NCBI GenBank assembly: GCA_030704615.1
Contig: CM060732.1
Location: 61,733,053-61,797,052 of the forward strand
Direction: 5' to 3'
From: Takakia lepidozioides
Taxonomy: Eukaryota > Streptophyta > Takakiopsida > Takakiales > Takakiaceae
Length of the DNA: 64,000 nt
Each line of letters starts with the position of its first letter. Within the stretch, counting starts at the first letter, position 1. A program made the translations under genes and the position numbers. Positions 1-11,741 of this stretch are shown one piece after another. Under the pieces are notes generated by a model. That model worked only from the letters and a program-made list of their open reading frames with translations. It was not told where the DNA came from and did not search any database.

Positions 1-165
1 GATTCCAGGGAGGCAGTGAAGTTGGCAAAGCTCTAATGGGATGAGGGATGTGAAAGTTGGTGTTGGTTTATTTTTCCACTAATGTGTGACACAGAAGTCG
101 TATACTGGGCACTTCCTTACTAGCTCAGTGGGCTGAAAACTGATTGCACGACTGTTTGAACTCAC

Positions 166-310
166 CTCTCTAATGCTTTGCTTTTCCTGATATGCCAAAG
201 GCTTGCCATGACAGCTTGGTCAAGACGAAATAAATCTGCCTGCTTGTGGATATTGGATTGCAAGATTGCCACCACAAGTAAGCGATGTGTACGATATGGT
301 ATAATTGCAG
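166..310 (-). CDS. Possible internal exon of the same minus-strand gene
   Basis: A minus-strand frame covers this interval and ends in a donor-like AGAG|GTGAGT (GT at plus positions 164-165). It encodes a hydrophobic then charged stretch with LFRLDQAVMASLWHIRKSK. The upstream acceptor is not clear. No family is recognised, and the link to the exon at 613-725 is inference from strand and proximity only. The interval 311-612 between the two shows nothing else. Confidence 0.2.
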
Positions 311-612
311 GTCTTCCACCACAACCAAGTGGTGTAAGTATTTTACTCGTGAAATAGCTTTGAACCACCAAAAACCTCCCATGTTGGTCACAGTTGACTG
401 GAATTCTTTAATTTCGTTTTGTGGTTAGAGCAGGGTGAAGGCAGACTTGGGGTAGTGTTGCTCATGAAGGACATATCTATACATTGGTGGTGTGGAACCA
501 ACAACGCCGCCTCTCGATCACACCTCATCTACCGTGCAAATGGGAAGAGATCACACTGTTAGCCATGCATGCATTGTCAAAGGATTGGGTCACTGAATTG
601 TTCGATCCTTAC

Positions 613-725
613 CTTTCAAAGTCCTGCTTCAACTTCGCCGTGGCATCCTTCACGATGGCAATGTTAGCCTCACGTAGCTTCTCGTACTCAGTGAGAGGAG
701 CAATGACAACCTTGGACTTCACCAT
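613..725 (-). CDS. Probable first coding exon of an unrecognised gene, ends at a splice donor
   Basis: Read on the minus strand, an ATG at 725-723 opens a frame of 37 codons. The protein starts MVKSKVVIAPLTEYEKL and goes on as a charged, helix-prone stretch (REANIAIVKDATAKLKQDFE). It ends at a good splice donor, AAAG|GTAAGG, whose GT lies at plus positions 611-612. A plus-strand frame over the same bases is its shadow. I do not recognise the family; the composition suggests a short coiled-coil or leader exon. The putative end of the big CACTA element (742) lies only 16 bp upstream of the ATG, so the transposon would sit in the 5' leader or promoter. Further exons should lie leftwards; the frame near 166-310 is one candidate. 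Confidence 0.4.
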
Positions 726-769
726 GAATGATCATGCAGCTCACTAGCACACACCGCAAGAGTGTGGTA

Positions 770-1020
770 GTAGTAGCCATGACTTCACCACTCCACATGA
801 TTGGTGAGTTGTAGTCATGTAGTTGTGTCTATGACTGCCTTTTATACACATGTCGATATGTCGTTGGCTAGTTGTAGTCGTGTAGTCATAAACACATATA
901 GGAACATGACTACGTCACTAGAACTATCTGCCATGTGTCACAATGTCGTTGCTCAAATCGAAGTGATGTAGTGATAGCCGTGACTACATTTGTCCACATG
1001 TCATAATCTACATATACTGT
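770..1020. repeat. Left subterminal repeat array of the CACTA element
   Basis: Short motifs such as GTAGTCATGTAG, AGTCGTGTAGTCAT and CATGACTAC recur on both strands through this interval. They match the motifs at the far end of the element (10970-11510). Subterminal repeats of this kind are the known binding sites for the TNPA/TNP1-type protein of En/Spm elements. Confidence 0.7.
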
Positions 1021-1022
1021 GA

Positions 1023-4000
1023 ATGAACCGTGGGAAACACGAGATGCAGGGACATGCTGATTCTGATGACGAGGAGGATCGGGCTGAGTTTGGGCAGGGG
1101 CCTAATGAAAGGGAGAACAATACGGATCATGAAGGTGGTGTGGAGGCAGAAATTCAACGAGCATTGCAGGAAGCTTTTGAGTTTGCGGATGCAAACAGGG
1201 AGGATCCGATTAATGGTGGAACTCGGGCCGAAGACAGCCCCAACGAGGAAGAATCCATGGACAATGCAGAGAATGGCCCAAACCTGAGTCACGGAGTTGA
1301 CCCCAACTACGATACGCTATTTCGACAATCTCAATGTAAACTCTACGAAGGGAGCTCGATCAGACGATTTGAAGCTACTTTGCACTTGCTCAACTTGTGC
1401 ACCACCCACAAGTGCACCAATGGCTTTGTGGATGAGCTTCTTGGATTGTTGTGCAAAAGTTTTTTGCCGAAACAGAATTCTATGCCGAAAACTAATTATG
1501 AAGCTAGAACTATGATTGCAAAGATGGGATTGTAGTACACCCAGATCCATGCCTGCGAGAAAGGCTGTGTACTCTTCCGTGGGGAGAATGAAAAAACAGA
1601 ATTTTGCCCGGAGTGCAAGACGTCGCGTTACATTCCTGGTCGTGGGACTGTACCCAGAAAAATACTACGACATTTCCTTGTCATCCCAAGGTTGAAACGC
1701 ATGTATCGATGCAAATCAATCGCGCACCTTATGACATGGCACTTCAGACATAAGAGTCAGGATGGATTGGTTCGACATCCAGCTGGTAGCAAAGCCTGGG
1801 CCCACGTTGACTCCACATTTGCGGATTTTGCTTCAGAACCACGAAATGTACGATTTGGATTAGCCTTAGATGGAGTAAATCCATACAGTGCTCAATCCAC
1901 GAGTTGGAGCACATGGCCCATCCTGTTGGTCAACTATAATTTGCCTCCATGGTTGATGACAAAGAAGTTTTTCGTCATGTTAGCACTCATTATCCCTGGA
2001 AAGGAGTCTGTTACATCTGTGAACATTGATGTGTATTTGATGCCCCTAGTAGAGGAGCTACAGGAATTGTGGAGAGGCATCATAGCTTACGATGTTTCCC
2101 AAGCTCTCCAACAACGCCAATTCTTGCTACGGGCATTGCTGCTATGGTCAATCCATGATTACCCTGCATATGGCTTGCTCGCGGGTCAGGTTACTAAAGG
2201 TTATGCTGGTTGTCCAGCTTGTGGACCCGAGGTGGATTCACAGCATTTACATGCACGTTCGAAGACTGTGTTCTTGGGCCATCGGAGATTTCTTGCCCAC
2301 AACCATCCATATAGAAGATCAAGATTGTTCAATGGTGCTGTTGAGCATAGAGTGGCTCCACAAATGCAGACGGGAACACAAATAAAGAAACATGCAATTG
2401 ACCTGATTGCATGGATAGCAGCAGGGGGGAAACCAGATACGCCATCAGACCCTTCCAAATCTCACGGAGTGCAGCGATTATCAATCTTATATGCCTTGCC
2501 TTACTGGGAGGGCCTCCTCATACGACATACGTTTGATGCTATGCATTGCGAGAAGAACTTTGCAGAGAATATCATTAAGACTATTTTTGGGGAGAAAGAT
2601 ACATTGAAGGTACGGCGTGATCTTGAATTACTTGGGCTGCGTCCATCATTGTGGTTGCAACGACATCCAGACAGGGCAGATACGTTAATCATGCCTCATG
2701 CTCCTTATGTTCTGACTGAAGCTGAGTTGAAAGTTTTCTTGGACACTGTGCGAAACCTTAAAGTACCCACAGGATATGCATCAGCTTTCAAAAAACACGT
2801 GGTAAAGAAAAAACTATATGGCATGAAATCACATGATTACCATGTGTTCATGCACCAAATTTTACCGCTGACTATTCGTGGGCTCATGGCAACAGGTGTG
2901 CACACTACAATTTTGCGAGCATGTCGTGTATTTAGGAGGTTGTGTGCAAAAGTAGTGAAATCTTGCAGAGTATGAGGAGTTGAAACATGAAGCAGTTGTT
3001 ACTCTCTGTCTAATGGAGAAAGAGTTCCGGCCACCATCATTCTTTGATGTGATGACACATCTGCTTGTCCACCTAGTGGACGAGCTCGATTTATGTGGTC
3101 CTGTGGCATCACGTTGGATGTACCCCATGGAGCGGGCAATGAAAGAAATGAAGGGGTACGTCCGGAACATGGCAAAACCCGAGGGCATCATAGCTCAAGG
3201 ATACATTTTTTATGAAGCTCTAGGATTTTGCACGGAGTATATGGCAGGATATGATGGAACCGCACGAAGGGTGTGCGATGCAGATGAGGAAGAATCTGTG
3301 GCCGGCGTAGTTTTGGAAGGAGCCGGCAAACCTCGGAAATTGGGTGCCATGCATGCTATTGTACACGATTACATCATTCAAAATCATCCAAGCATATCCG
3401 ATATGTTGAAGTAAGTCCACACCCTTTCAGATCTGAATATTTTGTTGATTTGATCTTTTTGTACTGCCCCATGCTTAGTCTGTGTTGGCTAAATAGCCTC
3501 GACATTTTGTGCCAGGAAATATGAAGAGGAGTCCACACAAATGGATGATTGTCCATTTGCTACTTGGCTGCCAAATGTTGTACGGGAACATCTATCTAGA
3601 ATTCAAGAACATGTGCTTGAAGATGGCGTACGACAAGAATTACTGGATCTTCAAGACCCCCATCATATTATGCCTTGACATACAAGAGTATGTCAGGATA
3701 TGGCAACCATTACAGGGCTACATCCCCAGGCATGAACACATCGAGTATAGCATCCTTTGATTGTGGAGTCTCATCAGTTTTCAAGCATGAGACGGAATCT
3801 GTACGGTATGTGGGTCTTATTAGGGAGATTTTGCATATTGACTATGGCACTACACGGCCTGTAGTGTTTTTGTGCTCCTGGGTACGGGCCCAAAATGTGG
3901 GTCGTCAACCTAGATCAATGAAGGAAGATGATTGTGGCTTCACGTTGGTCAATTTCAATCAAATGCTACCACCCTCTGAACAGCCTTTTGTATTGCCAGT

Positions 4001-4385
4001 ACAGGTGATCAAGTTTTTTTCTCTGAATGTGTGAAGGAACGACAATGGAAAGTTGTATTGGAGAAGAGCCCCTGATCGGAGAGTGGTGTGTGATATCTCA
4101 ATTTCTATTGATGATCTAAGAAGAGTTGAAGGTTTATTAGCTCCACAACAACTACAAGAGACATTGACTACTGTCCGAACTCACAACCGAATTCAGACAG
4201 TGACACCAGAGCAGCTGGCCTCATTGTACCGACCCACATACCGACGACGCGAGGTACAACCCCCAGTTGACCAGCAGGTCTGTCATGAAGACATAGATAC
4301 CTCCACCGACGTTGAGGCTATGGTCAGTGATGATGACACAGATACCTCCATATTCACAGACACGGATTCAGTCGATGGCAATTAG
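1023..4385 (+). pseudogene. TNP2-type CACTA transposase (Transposase_21 and DUF4216), broken
   Basis: Translated blocks follow the order of plant TNP2 proteins. First comes an acidic N-terminus, then the conserved segment around NYEARTMIAKMGL. After an in-frame TAG at 1533-1535 the same frame continues with a Cys-rich block (HACEKGC, CPEC). The Transposase_21 core follows at 1692-2975 (VRFGLALDGVNPY; FDAMHCEKNF). A frame change near 2970 leads to SFFDVMTHLLVHLVDEL and the PMERAMKEMKGYVRN block. A probable intron has its donor GTAAGT after 3411 and its acceptor at about 3511. After another frame break near 3670 comes a DUF4216-like region with LHIDYG (3675-4034), then a stop at 4032-4034 and an acidic tail ending at 4385. 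The enzyme would cut and paste the element using the TIRs; this copy cannot make a full protein. Confidence 0.85.
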
Positions 4386-5424
4386 ATATGCTACCCTTGT
4401 GCATGTATTACCTGTCATTCCAAATAAATGTATTATTCTGTCCCCATGTAGTCACATTGTTTTGGGTACCAACTGTCAATGAACATTGATATTCAAATAT
4501 GCTCACAATTCCTCCATGCTATAAGCTGTTGTGATCAAGCACTAGTGGATTGACCACAAGTAGGGCCATTTATTCATATCCAGATTGTAAAACATTGGCA
4601 CCCAGAAGTTGGGAAGTGACCCAGTCTGGCACTTCACCATTCTACACTTCTAATATCTTCCAGTGTGCAATTATTAGCACTGATTTCATCGCTGGCAACC
4701 TGCAGTAATATCCCTATATCAAATAAATCCCATACCCACATCCTTGGGCCTTTGTCTAGCTTCAACTACAACAACATATTGCCACATTTGGCATACATCT
4801 ACGCCAGGGCAATATCCAGACTGATATTGGTACAATTCACGCTTTGATCCTGTCAATTCTTTGCCCCTTTGTAGAGTTGTAGACGGGGTGGCATGCATAG
4901 CAATATCCTGCAAACCTGGCCCTGTGCATCTTCACCCCTTCTACCACTCTGAATCACTCGCATTTGCTGTCGCCATTGAGTGGTCAGATTGTTGAGAGAC
5001 CTGTAAGACCATCCCAGTGGAACATCAGTTGGCTTGCTCCCCACCCCCTCTCTAGCTTGCAATTGAATCATAATCTTATCTAGTTTTTTTCTCTCATCTC
5101 CAGGAAAATGACCTGCTATCACATTGTTGTACTGCAATATTGCCAAAATCTTACAATGTCTGGCTATGGCTGTCATCATAGTGAATGTAGAAAAGGCTTG
5201 AAAAGTGCAAGTTGAGTGTAGTTTAGGGTATAGGAGTGCATTCATAGCAGTAGGCGGGAATGAACCGCATTTGACGGGCAGCCATTGGGACAACAGTAAG
5301 GCACTTCATCGTTTTCCAACTCCTTTATGAACATTAGGGTATGAGCTGCATTTGTCTTGTGTTAGTCGTTTAAGAGGGGAGATAGTCGAGTAACCCGTGG
5401 GCCGCAATGGAAGTATTTTTGCAG
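4386..5424. other. CACTA internal spacer with no clear gene
   Basis: This stretch separates the two transposon genes. A minus-strand frame of 146 codons (4853-5293) has no recognisable motif or supporting splice context. AT-rich sequence with an AATAAA at about 4424 just after the TNP2 stop could serve as its polyadenylation signal. The promoter of the second gene should lie here, but I cannot point to a TATA box with confidence. Confidence 0.4.
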
Positions 5425-8400
5425 GATTACGGGTGTGAATCCGCGTCGGAAGGCACAGTCTCGTGGAGCTCCTATCAAAGGTCTGGCAAGACGAAGTGCC
5501 CGACTCGTCACCATGACTTGTACAACTGCCAAGCCCAAAGTAATTTTTGACATAGACGACGACGATCCTTACCTCCCACCACAAAAGGGAGCAGTACAGG
5601 AAAGGACTGGGGATTCAGCCGACTCCATGTCGGAGGACGCAGATGCAGGCATAGTGGCGCACGCAGGGAAAAAACGTGGTGCAGGCACACCGTCTCCATC
5701 TGTGAGTGCATTTTATGGGCATATTTGTAGTCTCTCACCACTTATTCCGAAGGTGAGCACAACCTCATGAGTGCCAAATAGTATCATGCGGACTTCATTA
5801 GGGGCCATGATCCGGGGAGGGATTGTCTAAATACTTGACAGATTTAATTGCGTGTCAATATTCTTCTTCTTTTTGTTCTGTCTCTTCCGTGCTTTGTAGG
5901 TCTGTCCCTCATTTGCATGTTTGGTTTTGAAGGGGGTGTGTTGTCATAAGCATATTCTCTGTCTAGATTCAGCTTGTGCATTTCTGTCTGTCCATTTTCG
6001 GAGTGGAGGAGTTGCACCATTGCCCATGTGCATGTGGCCCCCATATTCCATAGCACTATTTACAACTTTCTAAGCAGTAGGTCTCGTATGTTGAGCACAT
6101 TCCATCTTTTCTCACAGCTTTTAGGTATGCCCCTCCCTACTGCATGTTTGGTATGGATTTTAGGCAAAACCCATACATAAAAGGGCTCGGAAAAGTCTTG
6201 GGCGCACATCATTGAAGCCAATCCAATTTGGCCGATTTTCTAGCCAAGATCTGTCTGATTTTTGGGTAATCATACCTGTACAAATATCGCGTACTGTTTA
6301 TACTTTATGACACCTTTATGTCATGATATGGTGTGGTCCTTGTAGTTGGATTTACTTGGCATTGTGTTTCATGTATGGAAACCCAGGGCAAGCAAAAACA
6401 GAAGCAGAAAAATGCCACAGGAGTCGGCCCTCAGTCCCCCCAGGTTTTCCATACTCAGCCACCAGTACCATGCTCTCAATATCGCTCCATGCCTCAGTAC
6501 CCGGCTCCCAACCAGCATCCACCCACTGGCAATGTGGAGGGTCAGTATGCAACGGCCCCCCAACACAATTATGCAGCTGGCCATTATGGCCCTTATGCTC
6601 CTCCTCCATATCGTCTACCTCCTCCTCCTTATGGAGGTGGCAGGCCACCTGAATATCCTCCGCCGTATGCACAGGTCCCATATGACCACTATGGATCCTC
6701 GAGTGGTTCCCAACCACCATGGCCACCGATGGGTAGCTGGCCGAATAACCCTTCAACGTTCCCGCACAGGTGCCAGCGGTTCAACCTGCAGGGGATGTGG
6801 TTCAATCAAAGGCTGACAGAACCAATGCCTTGAGACGAGCAAATTATGCTGTGAAGGCCACGGCATATAAAGTGAAGGAAGAAAGAGAGGCAGAAGGTCT
6901 TCCTGCAACTGTAGTTGTTGTGAACAAGGCAGGAAAACCAATTGGTCAAACGAGGAATGTTTGGCATGCGGCCCTCACAGGTCACATTCATCGTATCTGT
7001 GATCCTTCTATAGCCATCAACTATCATCCTGATGAGATCATTGAAGAGCTCAAAGAAATCCTGGCCAAGCTATTTGAATATGTCCCAGGTGACTTGGATG
7101 ATATTGCGTTGCGAAACACAATAGGCACAATTATGAAGTCCCGACGGCATGACTTGCACAAGGAATGGCAGAAAGGTGGGGGGAAACCCATGGACGTGTC
7201 TGATGAGCATTGGAAGAGCCTTACCTCCTACTAGAGTACAGAACAATACTCCAAAGTGCAGACCCACTTGAAGACAGCAAATGCCTGCATTCAAAATCAC
7301 ACCAAAACGGGTCGGGGAGGGAATGACAGCATGGAGGCATGCTTAGTAAGAACCCTCATGAGCTTTCTCACTGTACTCCTCTCAATACATTCTATGAATG
7401 CCAATCTTTAATGCTGGTTGGCTTATGGTTTAGTATTTCAAGCAATTTTGGAGCTGAGCTTTAGTATAAAATTATTTATGTGCTGACATGATTGTTCAAT
7501 CTTGACGTTGCATTATCTTCAGTGGTTTTGTTATGGTTTTGTATGGTTGAGCCATTGAGTACAAATTGCACATTGGCTTCATATTGTTTGTTATGTTGGG
7601 TTCATATGTAGGAAAGAGAAACCGGGTGCCCCCCTACGTTGGCTGACATACAAGAATACTCTGTCTCAAGGATGTCAGCTGGGAGCGATAGGCGGGTAAG
7701 TGAGACTCAACAACCATGTGCTTTCAGTACATGTGTGCCCTGTGTATTATAGCACGTCTAGTTGCTCAAGTTCTCAGTGAATGATCTAAGTGTTGAAAGA
7801 ATGTACTCATAAGAGTGCCAGTGTGTTGATTGACAAAACTGAGTTTGGTACCTCTAACCACTTCCTGGTTTGGACTGAGATCTGTTGGGTTTGGGTTTGT
7901 TGATTTTCACTATAAGCCAACATTGTATCCCTAGGACGGCCCTGTCTGGCCAGGTCTAAGTCCATCAAGGGGTTTAGTAGAGGGTTAACACATTTTACTT
8001 CAGAAGTTGTTGGGTGTGATCATTGTATCCCTAGGACTGCATGTGTGGTAGAAGGACCTGTGCCTAAATTTACTGCTTTGCTAGAACAAAAGTGGGACCA
8101 GTATTTTTGTACAGGTGAATTGTTGTAGTCATGGTTGCCAACGTTTGATGAATATGTGTATGGTTGGTGGGATCACCCAATATGGATTGATAGGTAAGGT
8201 GCTTGATGTTGTGCTCAAATATTGGCAGGTGGAAAAAAACTTGTTGGAACATGTTGTCTTATGCATTTTGGTCTATATGGCAGGAAGCGAGTGTAGCGTA
8301 TTCTGCCATAGTCGGAAAGGTGGATGCAATGGAAAAACAAGTCGAGGCTCAAGGGTCTGATATGCTGGAGATGAAATCATGGATGCAGAACATGATGGAC

Positions 8401-10416
8401 TCTCATAAGGCAATGATGCTCAAATTGGGGGTTAATGTCCCCCTGGCAGGTCCAGTGACATCTGGCATGAATGGTTTTGGTGTCACTGTATCAAAAAGAT
8501 TGGCGGAGCGGTTTGAGACCATAACTGGCGATCAATCTCAACTCTCCCCTAACCCTATCACCGATGATGGTTTGCATCTGTCCAAGCAGTTCGCCATAGG
8601 GAAGGTAGGCATTGAGACAGCAATTTCAAGTCAGCCTGCCTCTGGTACAAAAGAAGCTACTGATCATGATGCCCGTGATATGTCTGAGAAACCTGGTACA
8701 CCGGATTTAGGTATGCATGATTCCTTGGGGAATTCACATGGGGAGGATGGGACAGATGCTACGGCATTTCAATTGGTTGTGCATCCCACTGGGGCTGATA
8801 TGTTGAAGCCAAGTGAGCGTTTACAGTCTCCCCCACCTCGCAAGCACTTGCTAGTTTTGGATGTGAATGGATTGCTCTGTGAATCCATTCATATTGCTAG
8901 TGGTCCAACAACTGTTCCCAAAGGATTTGTGGGGAAGTTGTGTGGGATGAAAATGGTAGTTTTGAGACCCAACTGTATTTCTTTTTTGCAAAAGTGTTTT
9001 GCACACTGTGAGGTGGCAGTGTGGTCTTGCTGCAAAGCTCGCAACCTCATTCCGATGGTGGACTTTATTTTCAAAGGGCACACTAATCTTATTTTCCAAT
9101 GGGATGCCCTTTACTGTGAACAGCTTACTGACCCATTGGCTAGGGGGGCTGATGCAAAGCCCATATATTTGAAGAACCTATCAAGAGTGTGGGCAGAGTG
9201 GTCAGAATGGGGTCCTGAAGACAATCTTCTTGTTGATGACACACCAAGAAAGGCATCAAACAATCCTCCATTTAGTGGGATATATCCGGAGCCATGGAAA
9301 ATGCGATCATCAGGGCCAAAAGATGGCTATCTACTCGATGTGTTGTGGCCGTTCTTGGAGAGGGCAAGCAAGACTCCTAGTATTCCACAGTTTTTGAAGT
9401 CTGAGCCTCTCTTTGGACAACAGCCCTACAATTCTGCTCAGTGTAATCGTCAGAAGGTACAACAATGTAATGTAAGTCTGGTCCACATTTGGAATTCTTG
9501 GGTTGCTTGTGAATTGCATGAGCAGTGGGTTTCTCTTGAGTGAGCTATGTAACTAGTGTATTTCAGGTTGTAATGCCACTGAAGAAATTGTAATAGTTTG
9601 TGATATAGGGACCTATGATGAAGCGGCTCCATGTTGTCAACAAGTCAGCAGAGGAGCTGGAAAGTAGCCCTCTCAAGCAGTTCTCGCAGCCGCCTGAAAG
9701 TCAGCTTGGTGTAAGTCCATGATCTTCTTTTCCAATTTTGTTTATGTGGCCACTGGAGTGTAGACTACCGTCCTTCACATTTGCTATATCCTTGTGGTCA
9801 TAGACTCCGCATCCAGTGGGAGACCATTGTGAGGGATTTACTTCAGTTTATTGCCAAGGGTAGGTACAGAAAGTACTCATAAGACCTTGTGTTTGGCATA
9901 GCCTTTTGGGTAGGTAGGTAGAGAGAACGAAATTGAAATTGTGTGTATGTATGTATGTTGTTTGCTGCAACTTGTTGGCTGTAGACCTTCCTGCCTACCC
10001 TTCCTCCCTCCCCTCCCTCCATCCATCCCTATTAATAGTTGCAGCCCCCCTCCCGGTACTTAAGTACTATAATGCTTGGACCTCCGTAGTCTAGCGTGCA
10101 TGGTATTTTCACTCATTGTTTTTGCTGGTGGGTGCTGGGATGACAGTTTAAGGTGGGAGACCAAGTTCGGCTCCTTAACGTGATGTCCAAACGGACAAAG
10201 GTTGGATCAAGGATTATATGTTCTCTGCAAGGCTGCAAGGTAAGTGAGGGCTACCCTGATGTGCCAGCTGAGTATGTGGCTATATACATCAAAGATGCAT
10301 ACATCACTAACGCTCCTTTACCATATCTCAACGATGTTAAGAAACATACTGTGTTGGGGGATGTGGTAGGAAGCACCACACTTTGGAGTTTGAAGCTACT
10401 GAGACATGAGGTTTAA
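5425..10416 (+). pseudogene. TNP1-like CACTA protein with a built-in FCP1/HAD phosphatase-like domain
   Basis: Predicted exons: 5425-5701 (basic and acidic, nuclear-protein-like), 6387-7345 (Pro/Tyr-rich PPPYG region, then Transposase_24), 7612-7695, 8284-9471, 9609-9710 and 10147-10416 (stop TAA). From 6770 on all junctions are GT-AG and phase 0, adding up to 740 codons. Transposase_24 shows HPDEIIEELKEI, GTIMKSRRHDLHKEW and DVSDEHWKSL. The next exons carry the usual GCPPTLADIQEYS block and a coiled coil (VGKVDAMEKQVEAQ). An FCP1-homology domain follows. The last exon resembles DUF8039, the normal end of such proteins (FKVGDQVRLLNVM; VLGDVVGSTTLW). Defects are a TAG at 7232-7234, where relatives have Trp, and a frame slip near 6765. 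The 5' end is uncertain. TNP1/TNPA-type proteins bind subterminal repeats; a phosphatase role is inference. Confidence 0.75.
8848..9405 (+). CDS. FCP1-homology (NIF/HAD) domain inside the CACTA gene
   Basis: This is a sub-feature of exon 8284-9471. HAD motif I reads LLVLDVNGLLC: the nucleophile Asp is kept, but the second Asp of canonical DxDx(T/V) is Asn. From memory, a group of plant FCP1-like proteins also reads DLNGLL here, so the Asn may be family-typical. Motif II is VAVWSCCKARN, with the expected Ser after Trp. The late acidic motif is NLLVDDTPRKASNNPP, followed by the usual YPEPW-type segment. The frame is uninterrupted for 396 codons. By sequence this looks like a host phosphatase-like domain captured by the element. 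Loss of the general-acid Asp suggests weak or no catalysis, so it may be a phosphopeptide- or CTD-binding module. Confidence 0.75.
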
Positions 10417-10969
10417 GAAGTTTTACTGCTTTGTTTGTCAATAAAGCCCTTACTTCTAGCAGTATCTGTTGAATCTAGTTTTTTCCAGGTAAGTGTTTAG
10501 CGACATTGTGATTGAACAATGAAGCATATTTTGTGAATTTATATACAAAGACTGGTTTGAACACCACATGAATGTGTGTGCTGTGATTGTGATGTTGCTG
10601 TTTCTATGGATGGCATGTTTGATTGTAGTTGTCTTTCAGACTGTATGATATTGGTGCTTCTGTCAGTCTATGTAACAGGGTTGATGGTAGAATCTTCTTT
10701 GTCACACTTTGCAACTGCCAGCAGGGTTGGGGGTCCACTCTTTGGTCATTGGAAGATTAATGCAGGCTCTCCTTCCCTGCAGAGGGGGTGTGTCTTGATA
10801 TAGAGGGCCAATTGCTTTGCCAATTGCTGTGCTTATGAGAGCTCCACATGGTTTGTTTAAATTTCATATTATTTTACTTTAATTTACTATTTAAATTAGT
10901 CATTTGAAATTAAATAATATATAATAAATTTTAAAATGTACATGACCTACACATGTCATTCACACATAC
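10417..10969. other. 3' flank of the TNP1-like gene
   Basis: An AATAAA sits at about 10440, just after the TAA stop at 10414-10416, and is a good polyadenylation signal. The rest is AT-rich and non-coding, with an A/T-only stretch near 10860-10930 before the right subterminal repeats begin. Confidence 0.5.
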
Positions 10970-11510
10970 TCTAACAAGACCACGTGGCATCTGTAGCGTT
11001 GTAGTGATATAGTCACACCCATAGTAATGTAGTCATATATGTATTCAGGAAATGTGCCACATGTCATCCTCAGCAATGTACTGAGTAGTCATCAGTGTAG
11101 TCACACAATGTAAGTCACGCAGACAACTATCCATGTAGGCGGACTTCTGTAGTGATGTAGTTATCATGTTAGTCATGACATGTAGTCGTGTAGTCGTGTA
11201 GTCCATTGTACCATATGGTTACACATGTCAAATCCCAAGGATCCCACGTGTTACGCACAAGCCTCTCCATGTAGGCGCAATGCTGTAGTGATGTAGTCAT
11301 AACTTACAGTCGTGTAGTTATTTCTGTTATGACTACATCACCAAACCCTGCATCACTATCCCATGCCACGTCCTCAGTGACGACCATGACTTCGCACTTA
11401 TCACTCCGTAGTCATGGTAGAACTGACTTCGTGTTTGTCATTGTAGAGTGAGGTAGTCGTAAAAGCACTTATCACTGCAAATGCAGTGATATCCATAGTC
11501 ATAAAAACGT
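10970..11510. repeat. Right subterminal repeat array of the CACTA element
   Basis: There are many copies of GTAGTGATGTAGTCAT, TAGTCGTGTAGTCGTGTAGTC, CCACGTGTTACGC-type and CATGACTACATCAC-type motifs on both strands. The array is about twice as long as the left one (770-1020). Two similar sub-blocks containing CATGTAGGCG followed by TGTAGTGATGTAGT (about 11130-11165 and 11265-11300) point to internal duplication. Confidence 0.7.
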
Positions 11511-11706
11511 TAATCTGTACTAGTGTCCCCTCAAAACCCTAAACCCTCTCTCTCTTCATGGAATCTGGTTTGTGGAATAGGAAGTGGTGTGCGTACACCA
11601 CAACACATCCCCTTGACTACCGAAAATCCTTATAGATAGGTGCAATCCGGGAATAGGCATTTACAGTATGAAGAAAGAAGACCCCATGACTTCAAGATCA
11701 GAAAAG

Positions 11707-11708
11707 CA

Positions 11709-11741
<33 letters not shown>

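Larger units (their letters stand above)
742..11525 (+). mobile_element. Large CACTA (En/Spm) transposon, degraded, with TNP2-like and TNP1-like genes
   Basis: Two plus-strand gene blocks typical of plant CACTA elements are enclosed by arrays of short subterminal repeats built on GTAGTCATG and TAGTCGTGTAG and their complements (about 770-1020 and 10970-11510). The outermost CACTA is at 742 (CACTAGCACACACC) and the outermost TAGTG ends at 11525 (complement CACTAGTACAG). The two ends share only CACTAG, and the flanking triplets (GCT and TCC) do not match, so the exact borders are unproven and an end may have been replaced. CACTA elements normally make a 3-bp target duplication. In-frame stops and frameshifts in both genes mean this copy is not autonomous. 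Confidence 0.75.

Noticed and set aside
484-747. Plus-strand 87-codon frame
   Set aside because: Shadow of the minus-strand exon at 613-725, which has an ATG and a splice donor.
1030-1550. Alternative-frame ORFs over the TNP2 N-terminus
   Set aside because: Only the frame starting at 1023 matches the TNP2 family.
4853-5293. Minus-strand 146-codon frame in the CACTA spacer
   Set aside because: No motif, no splice context, opposite to the transposon genes.
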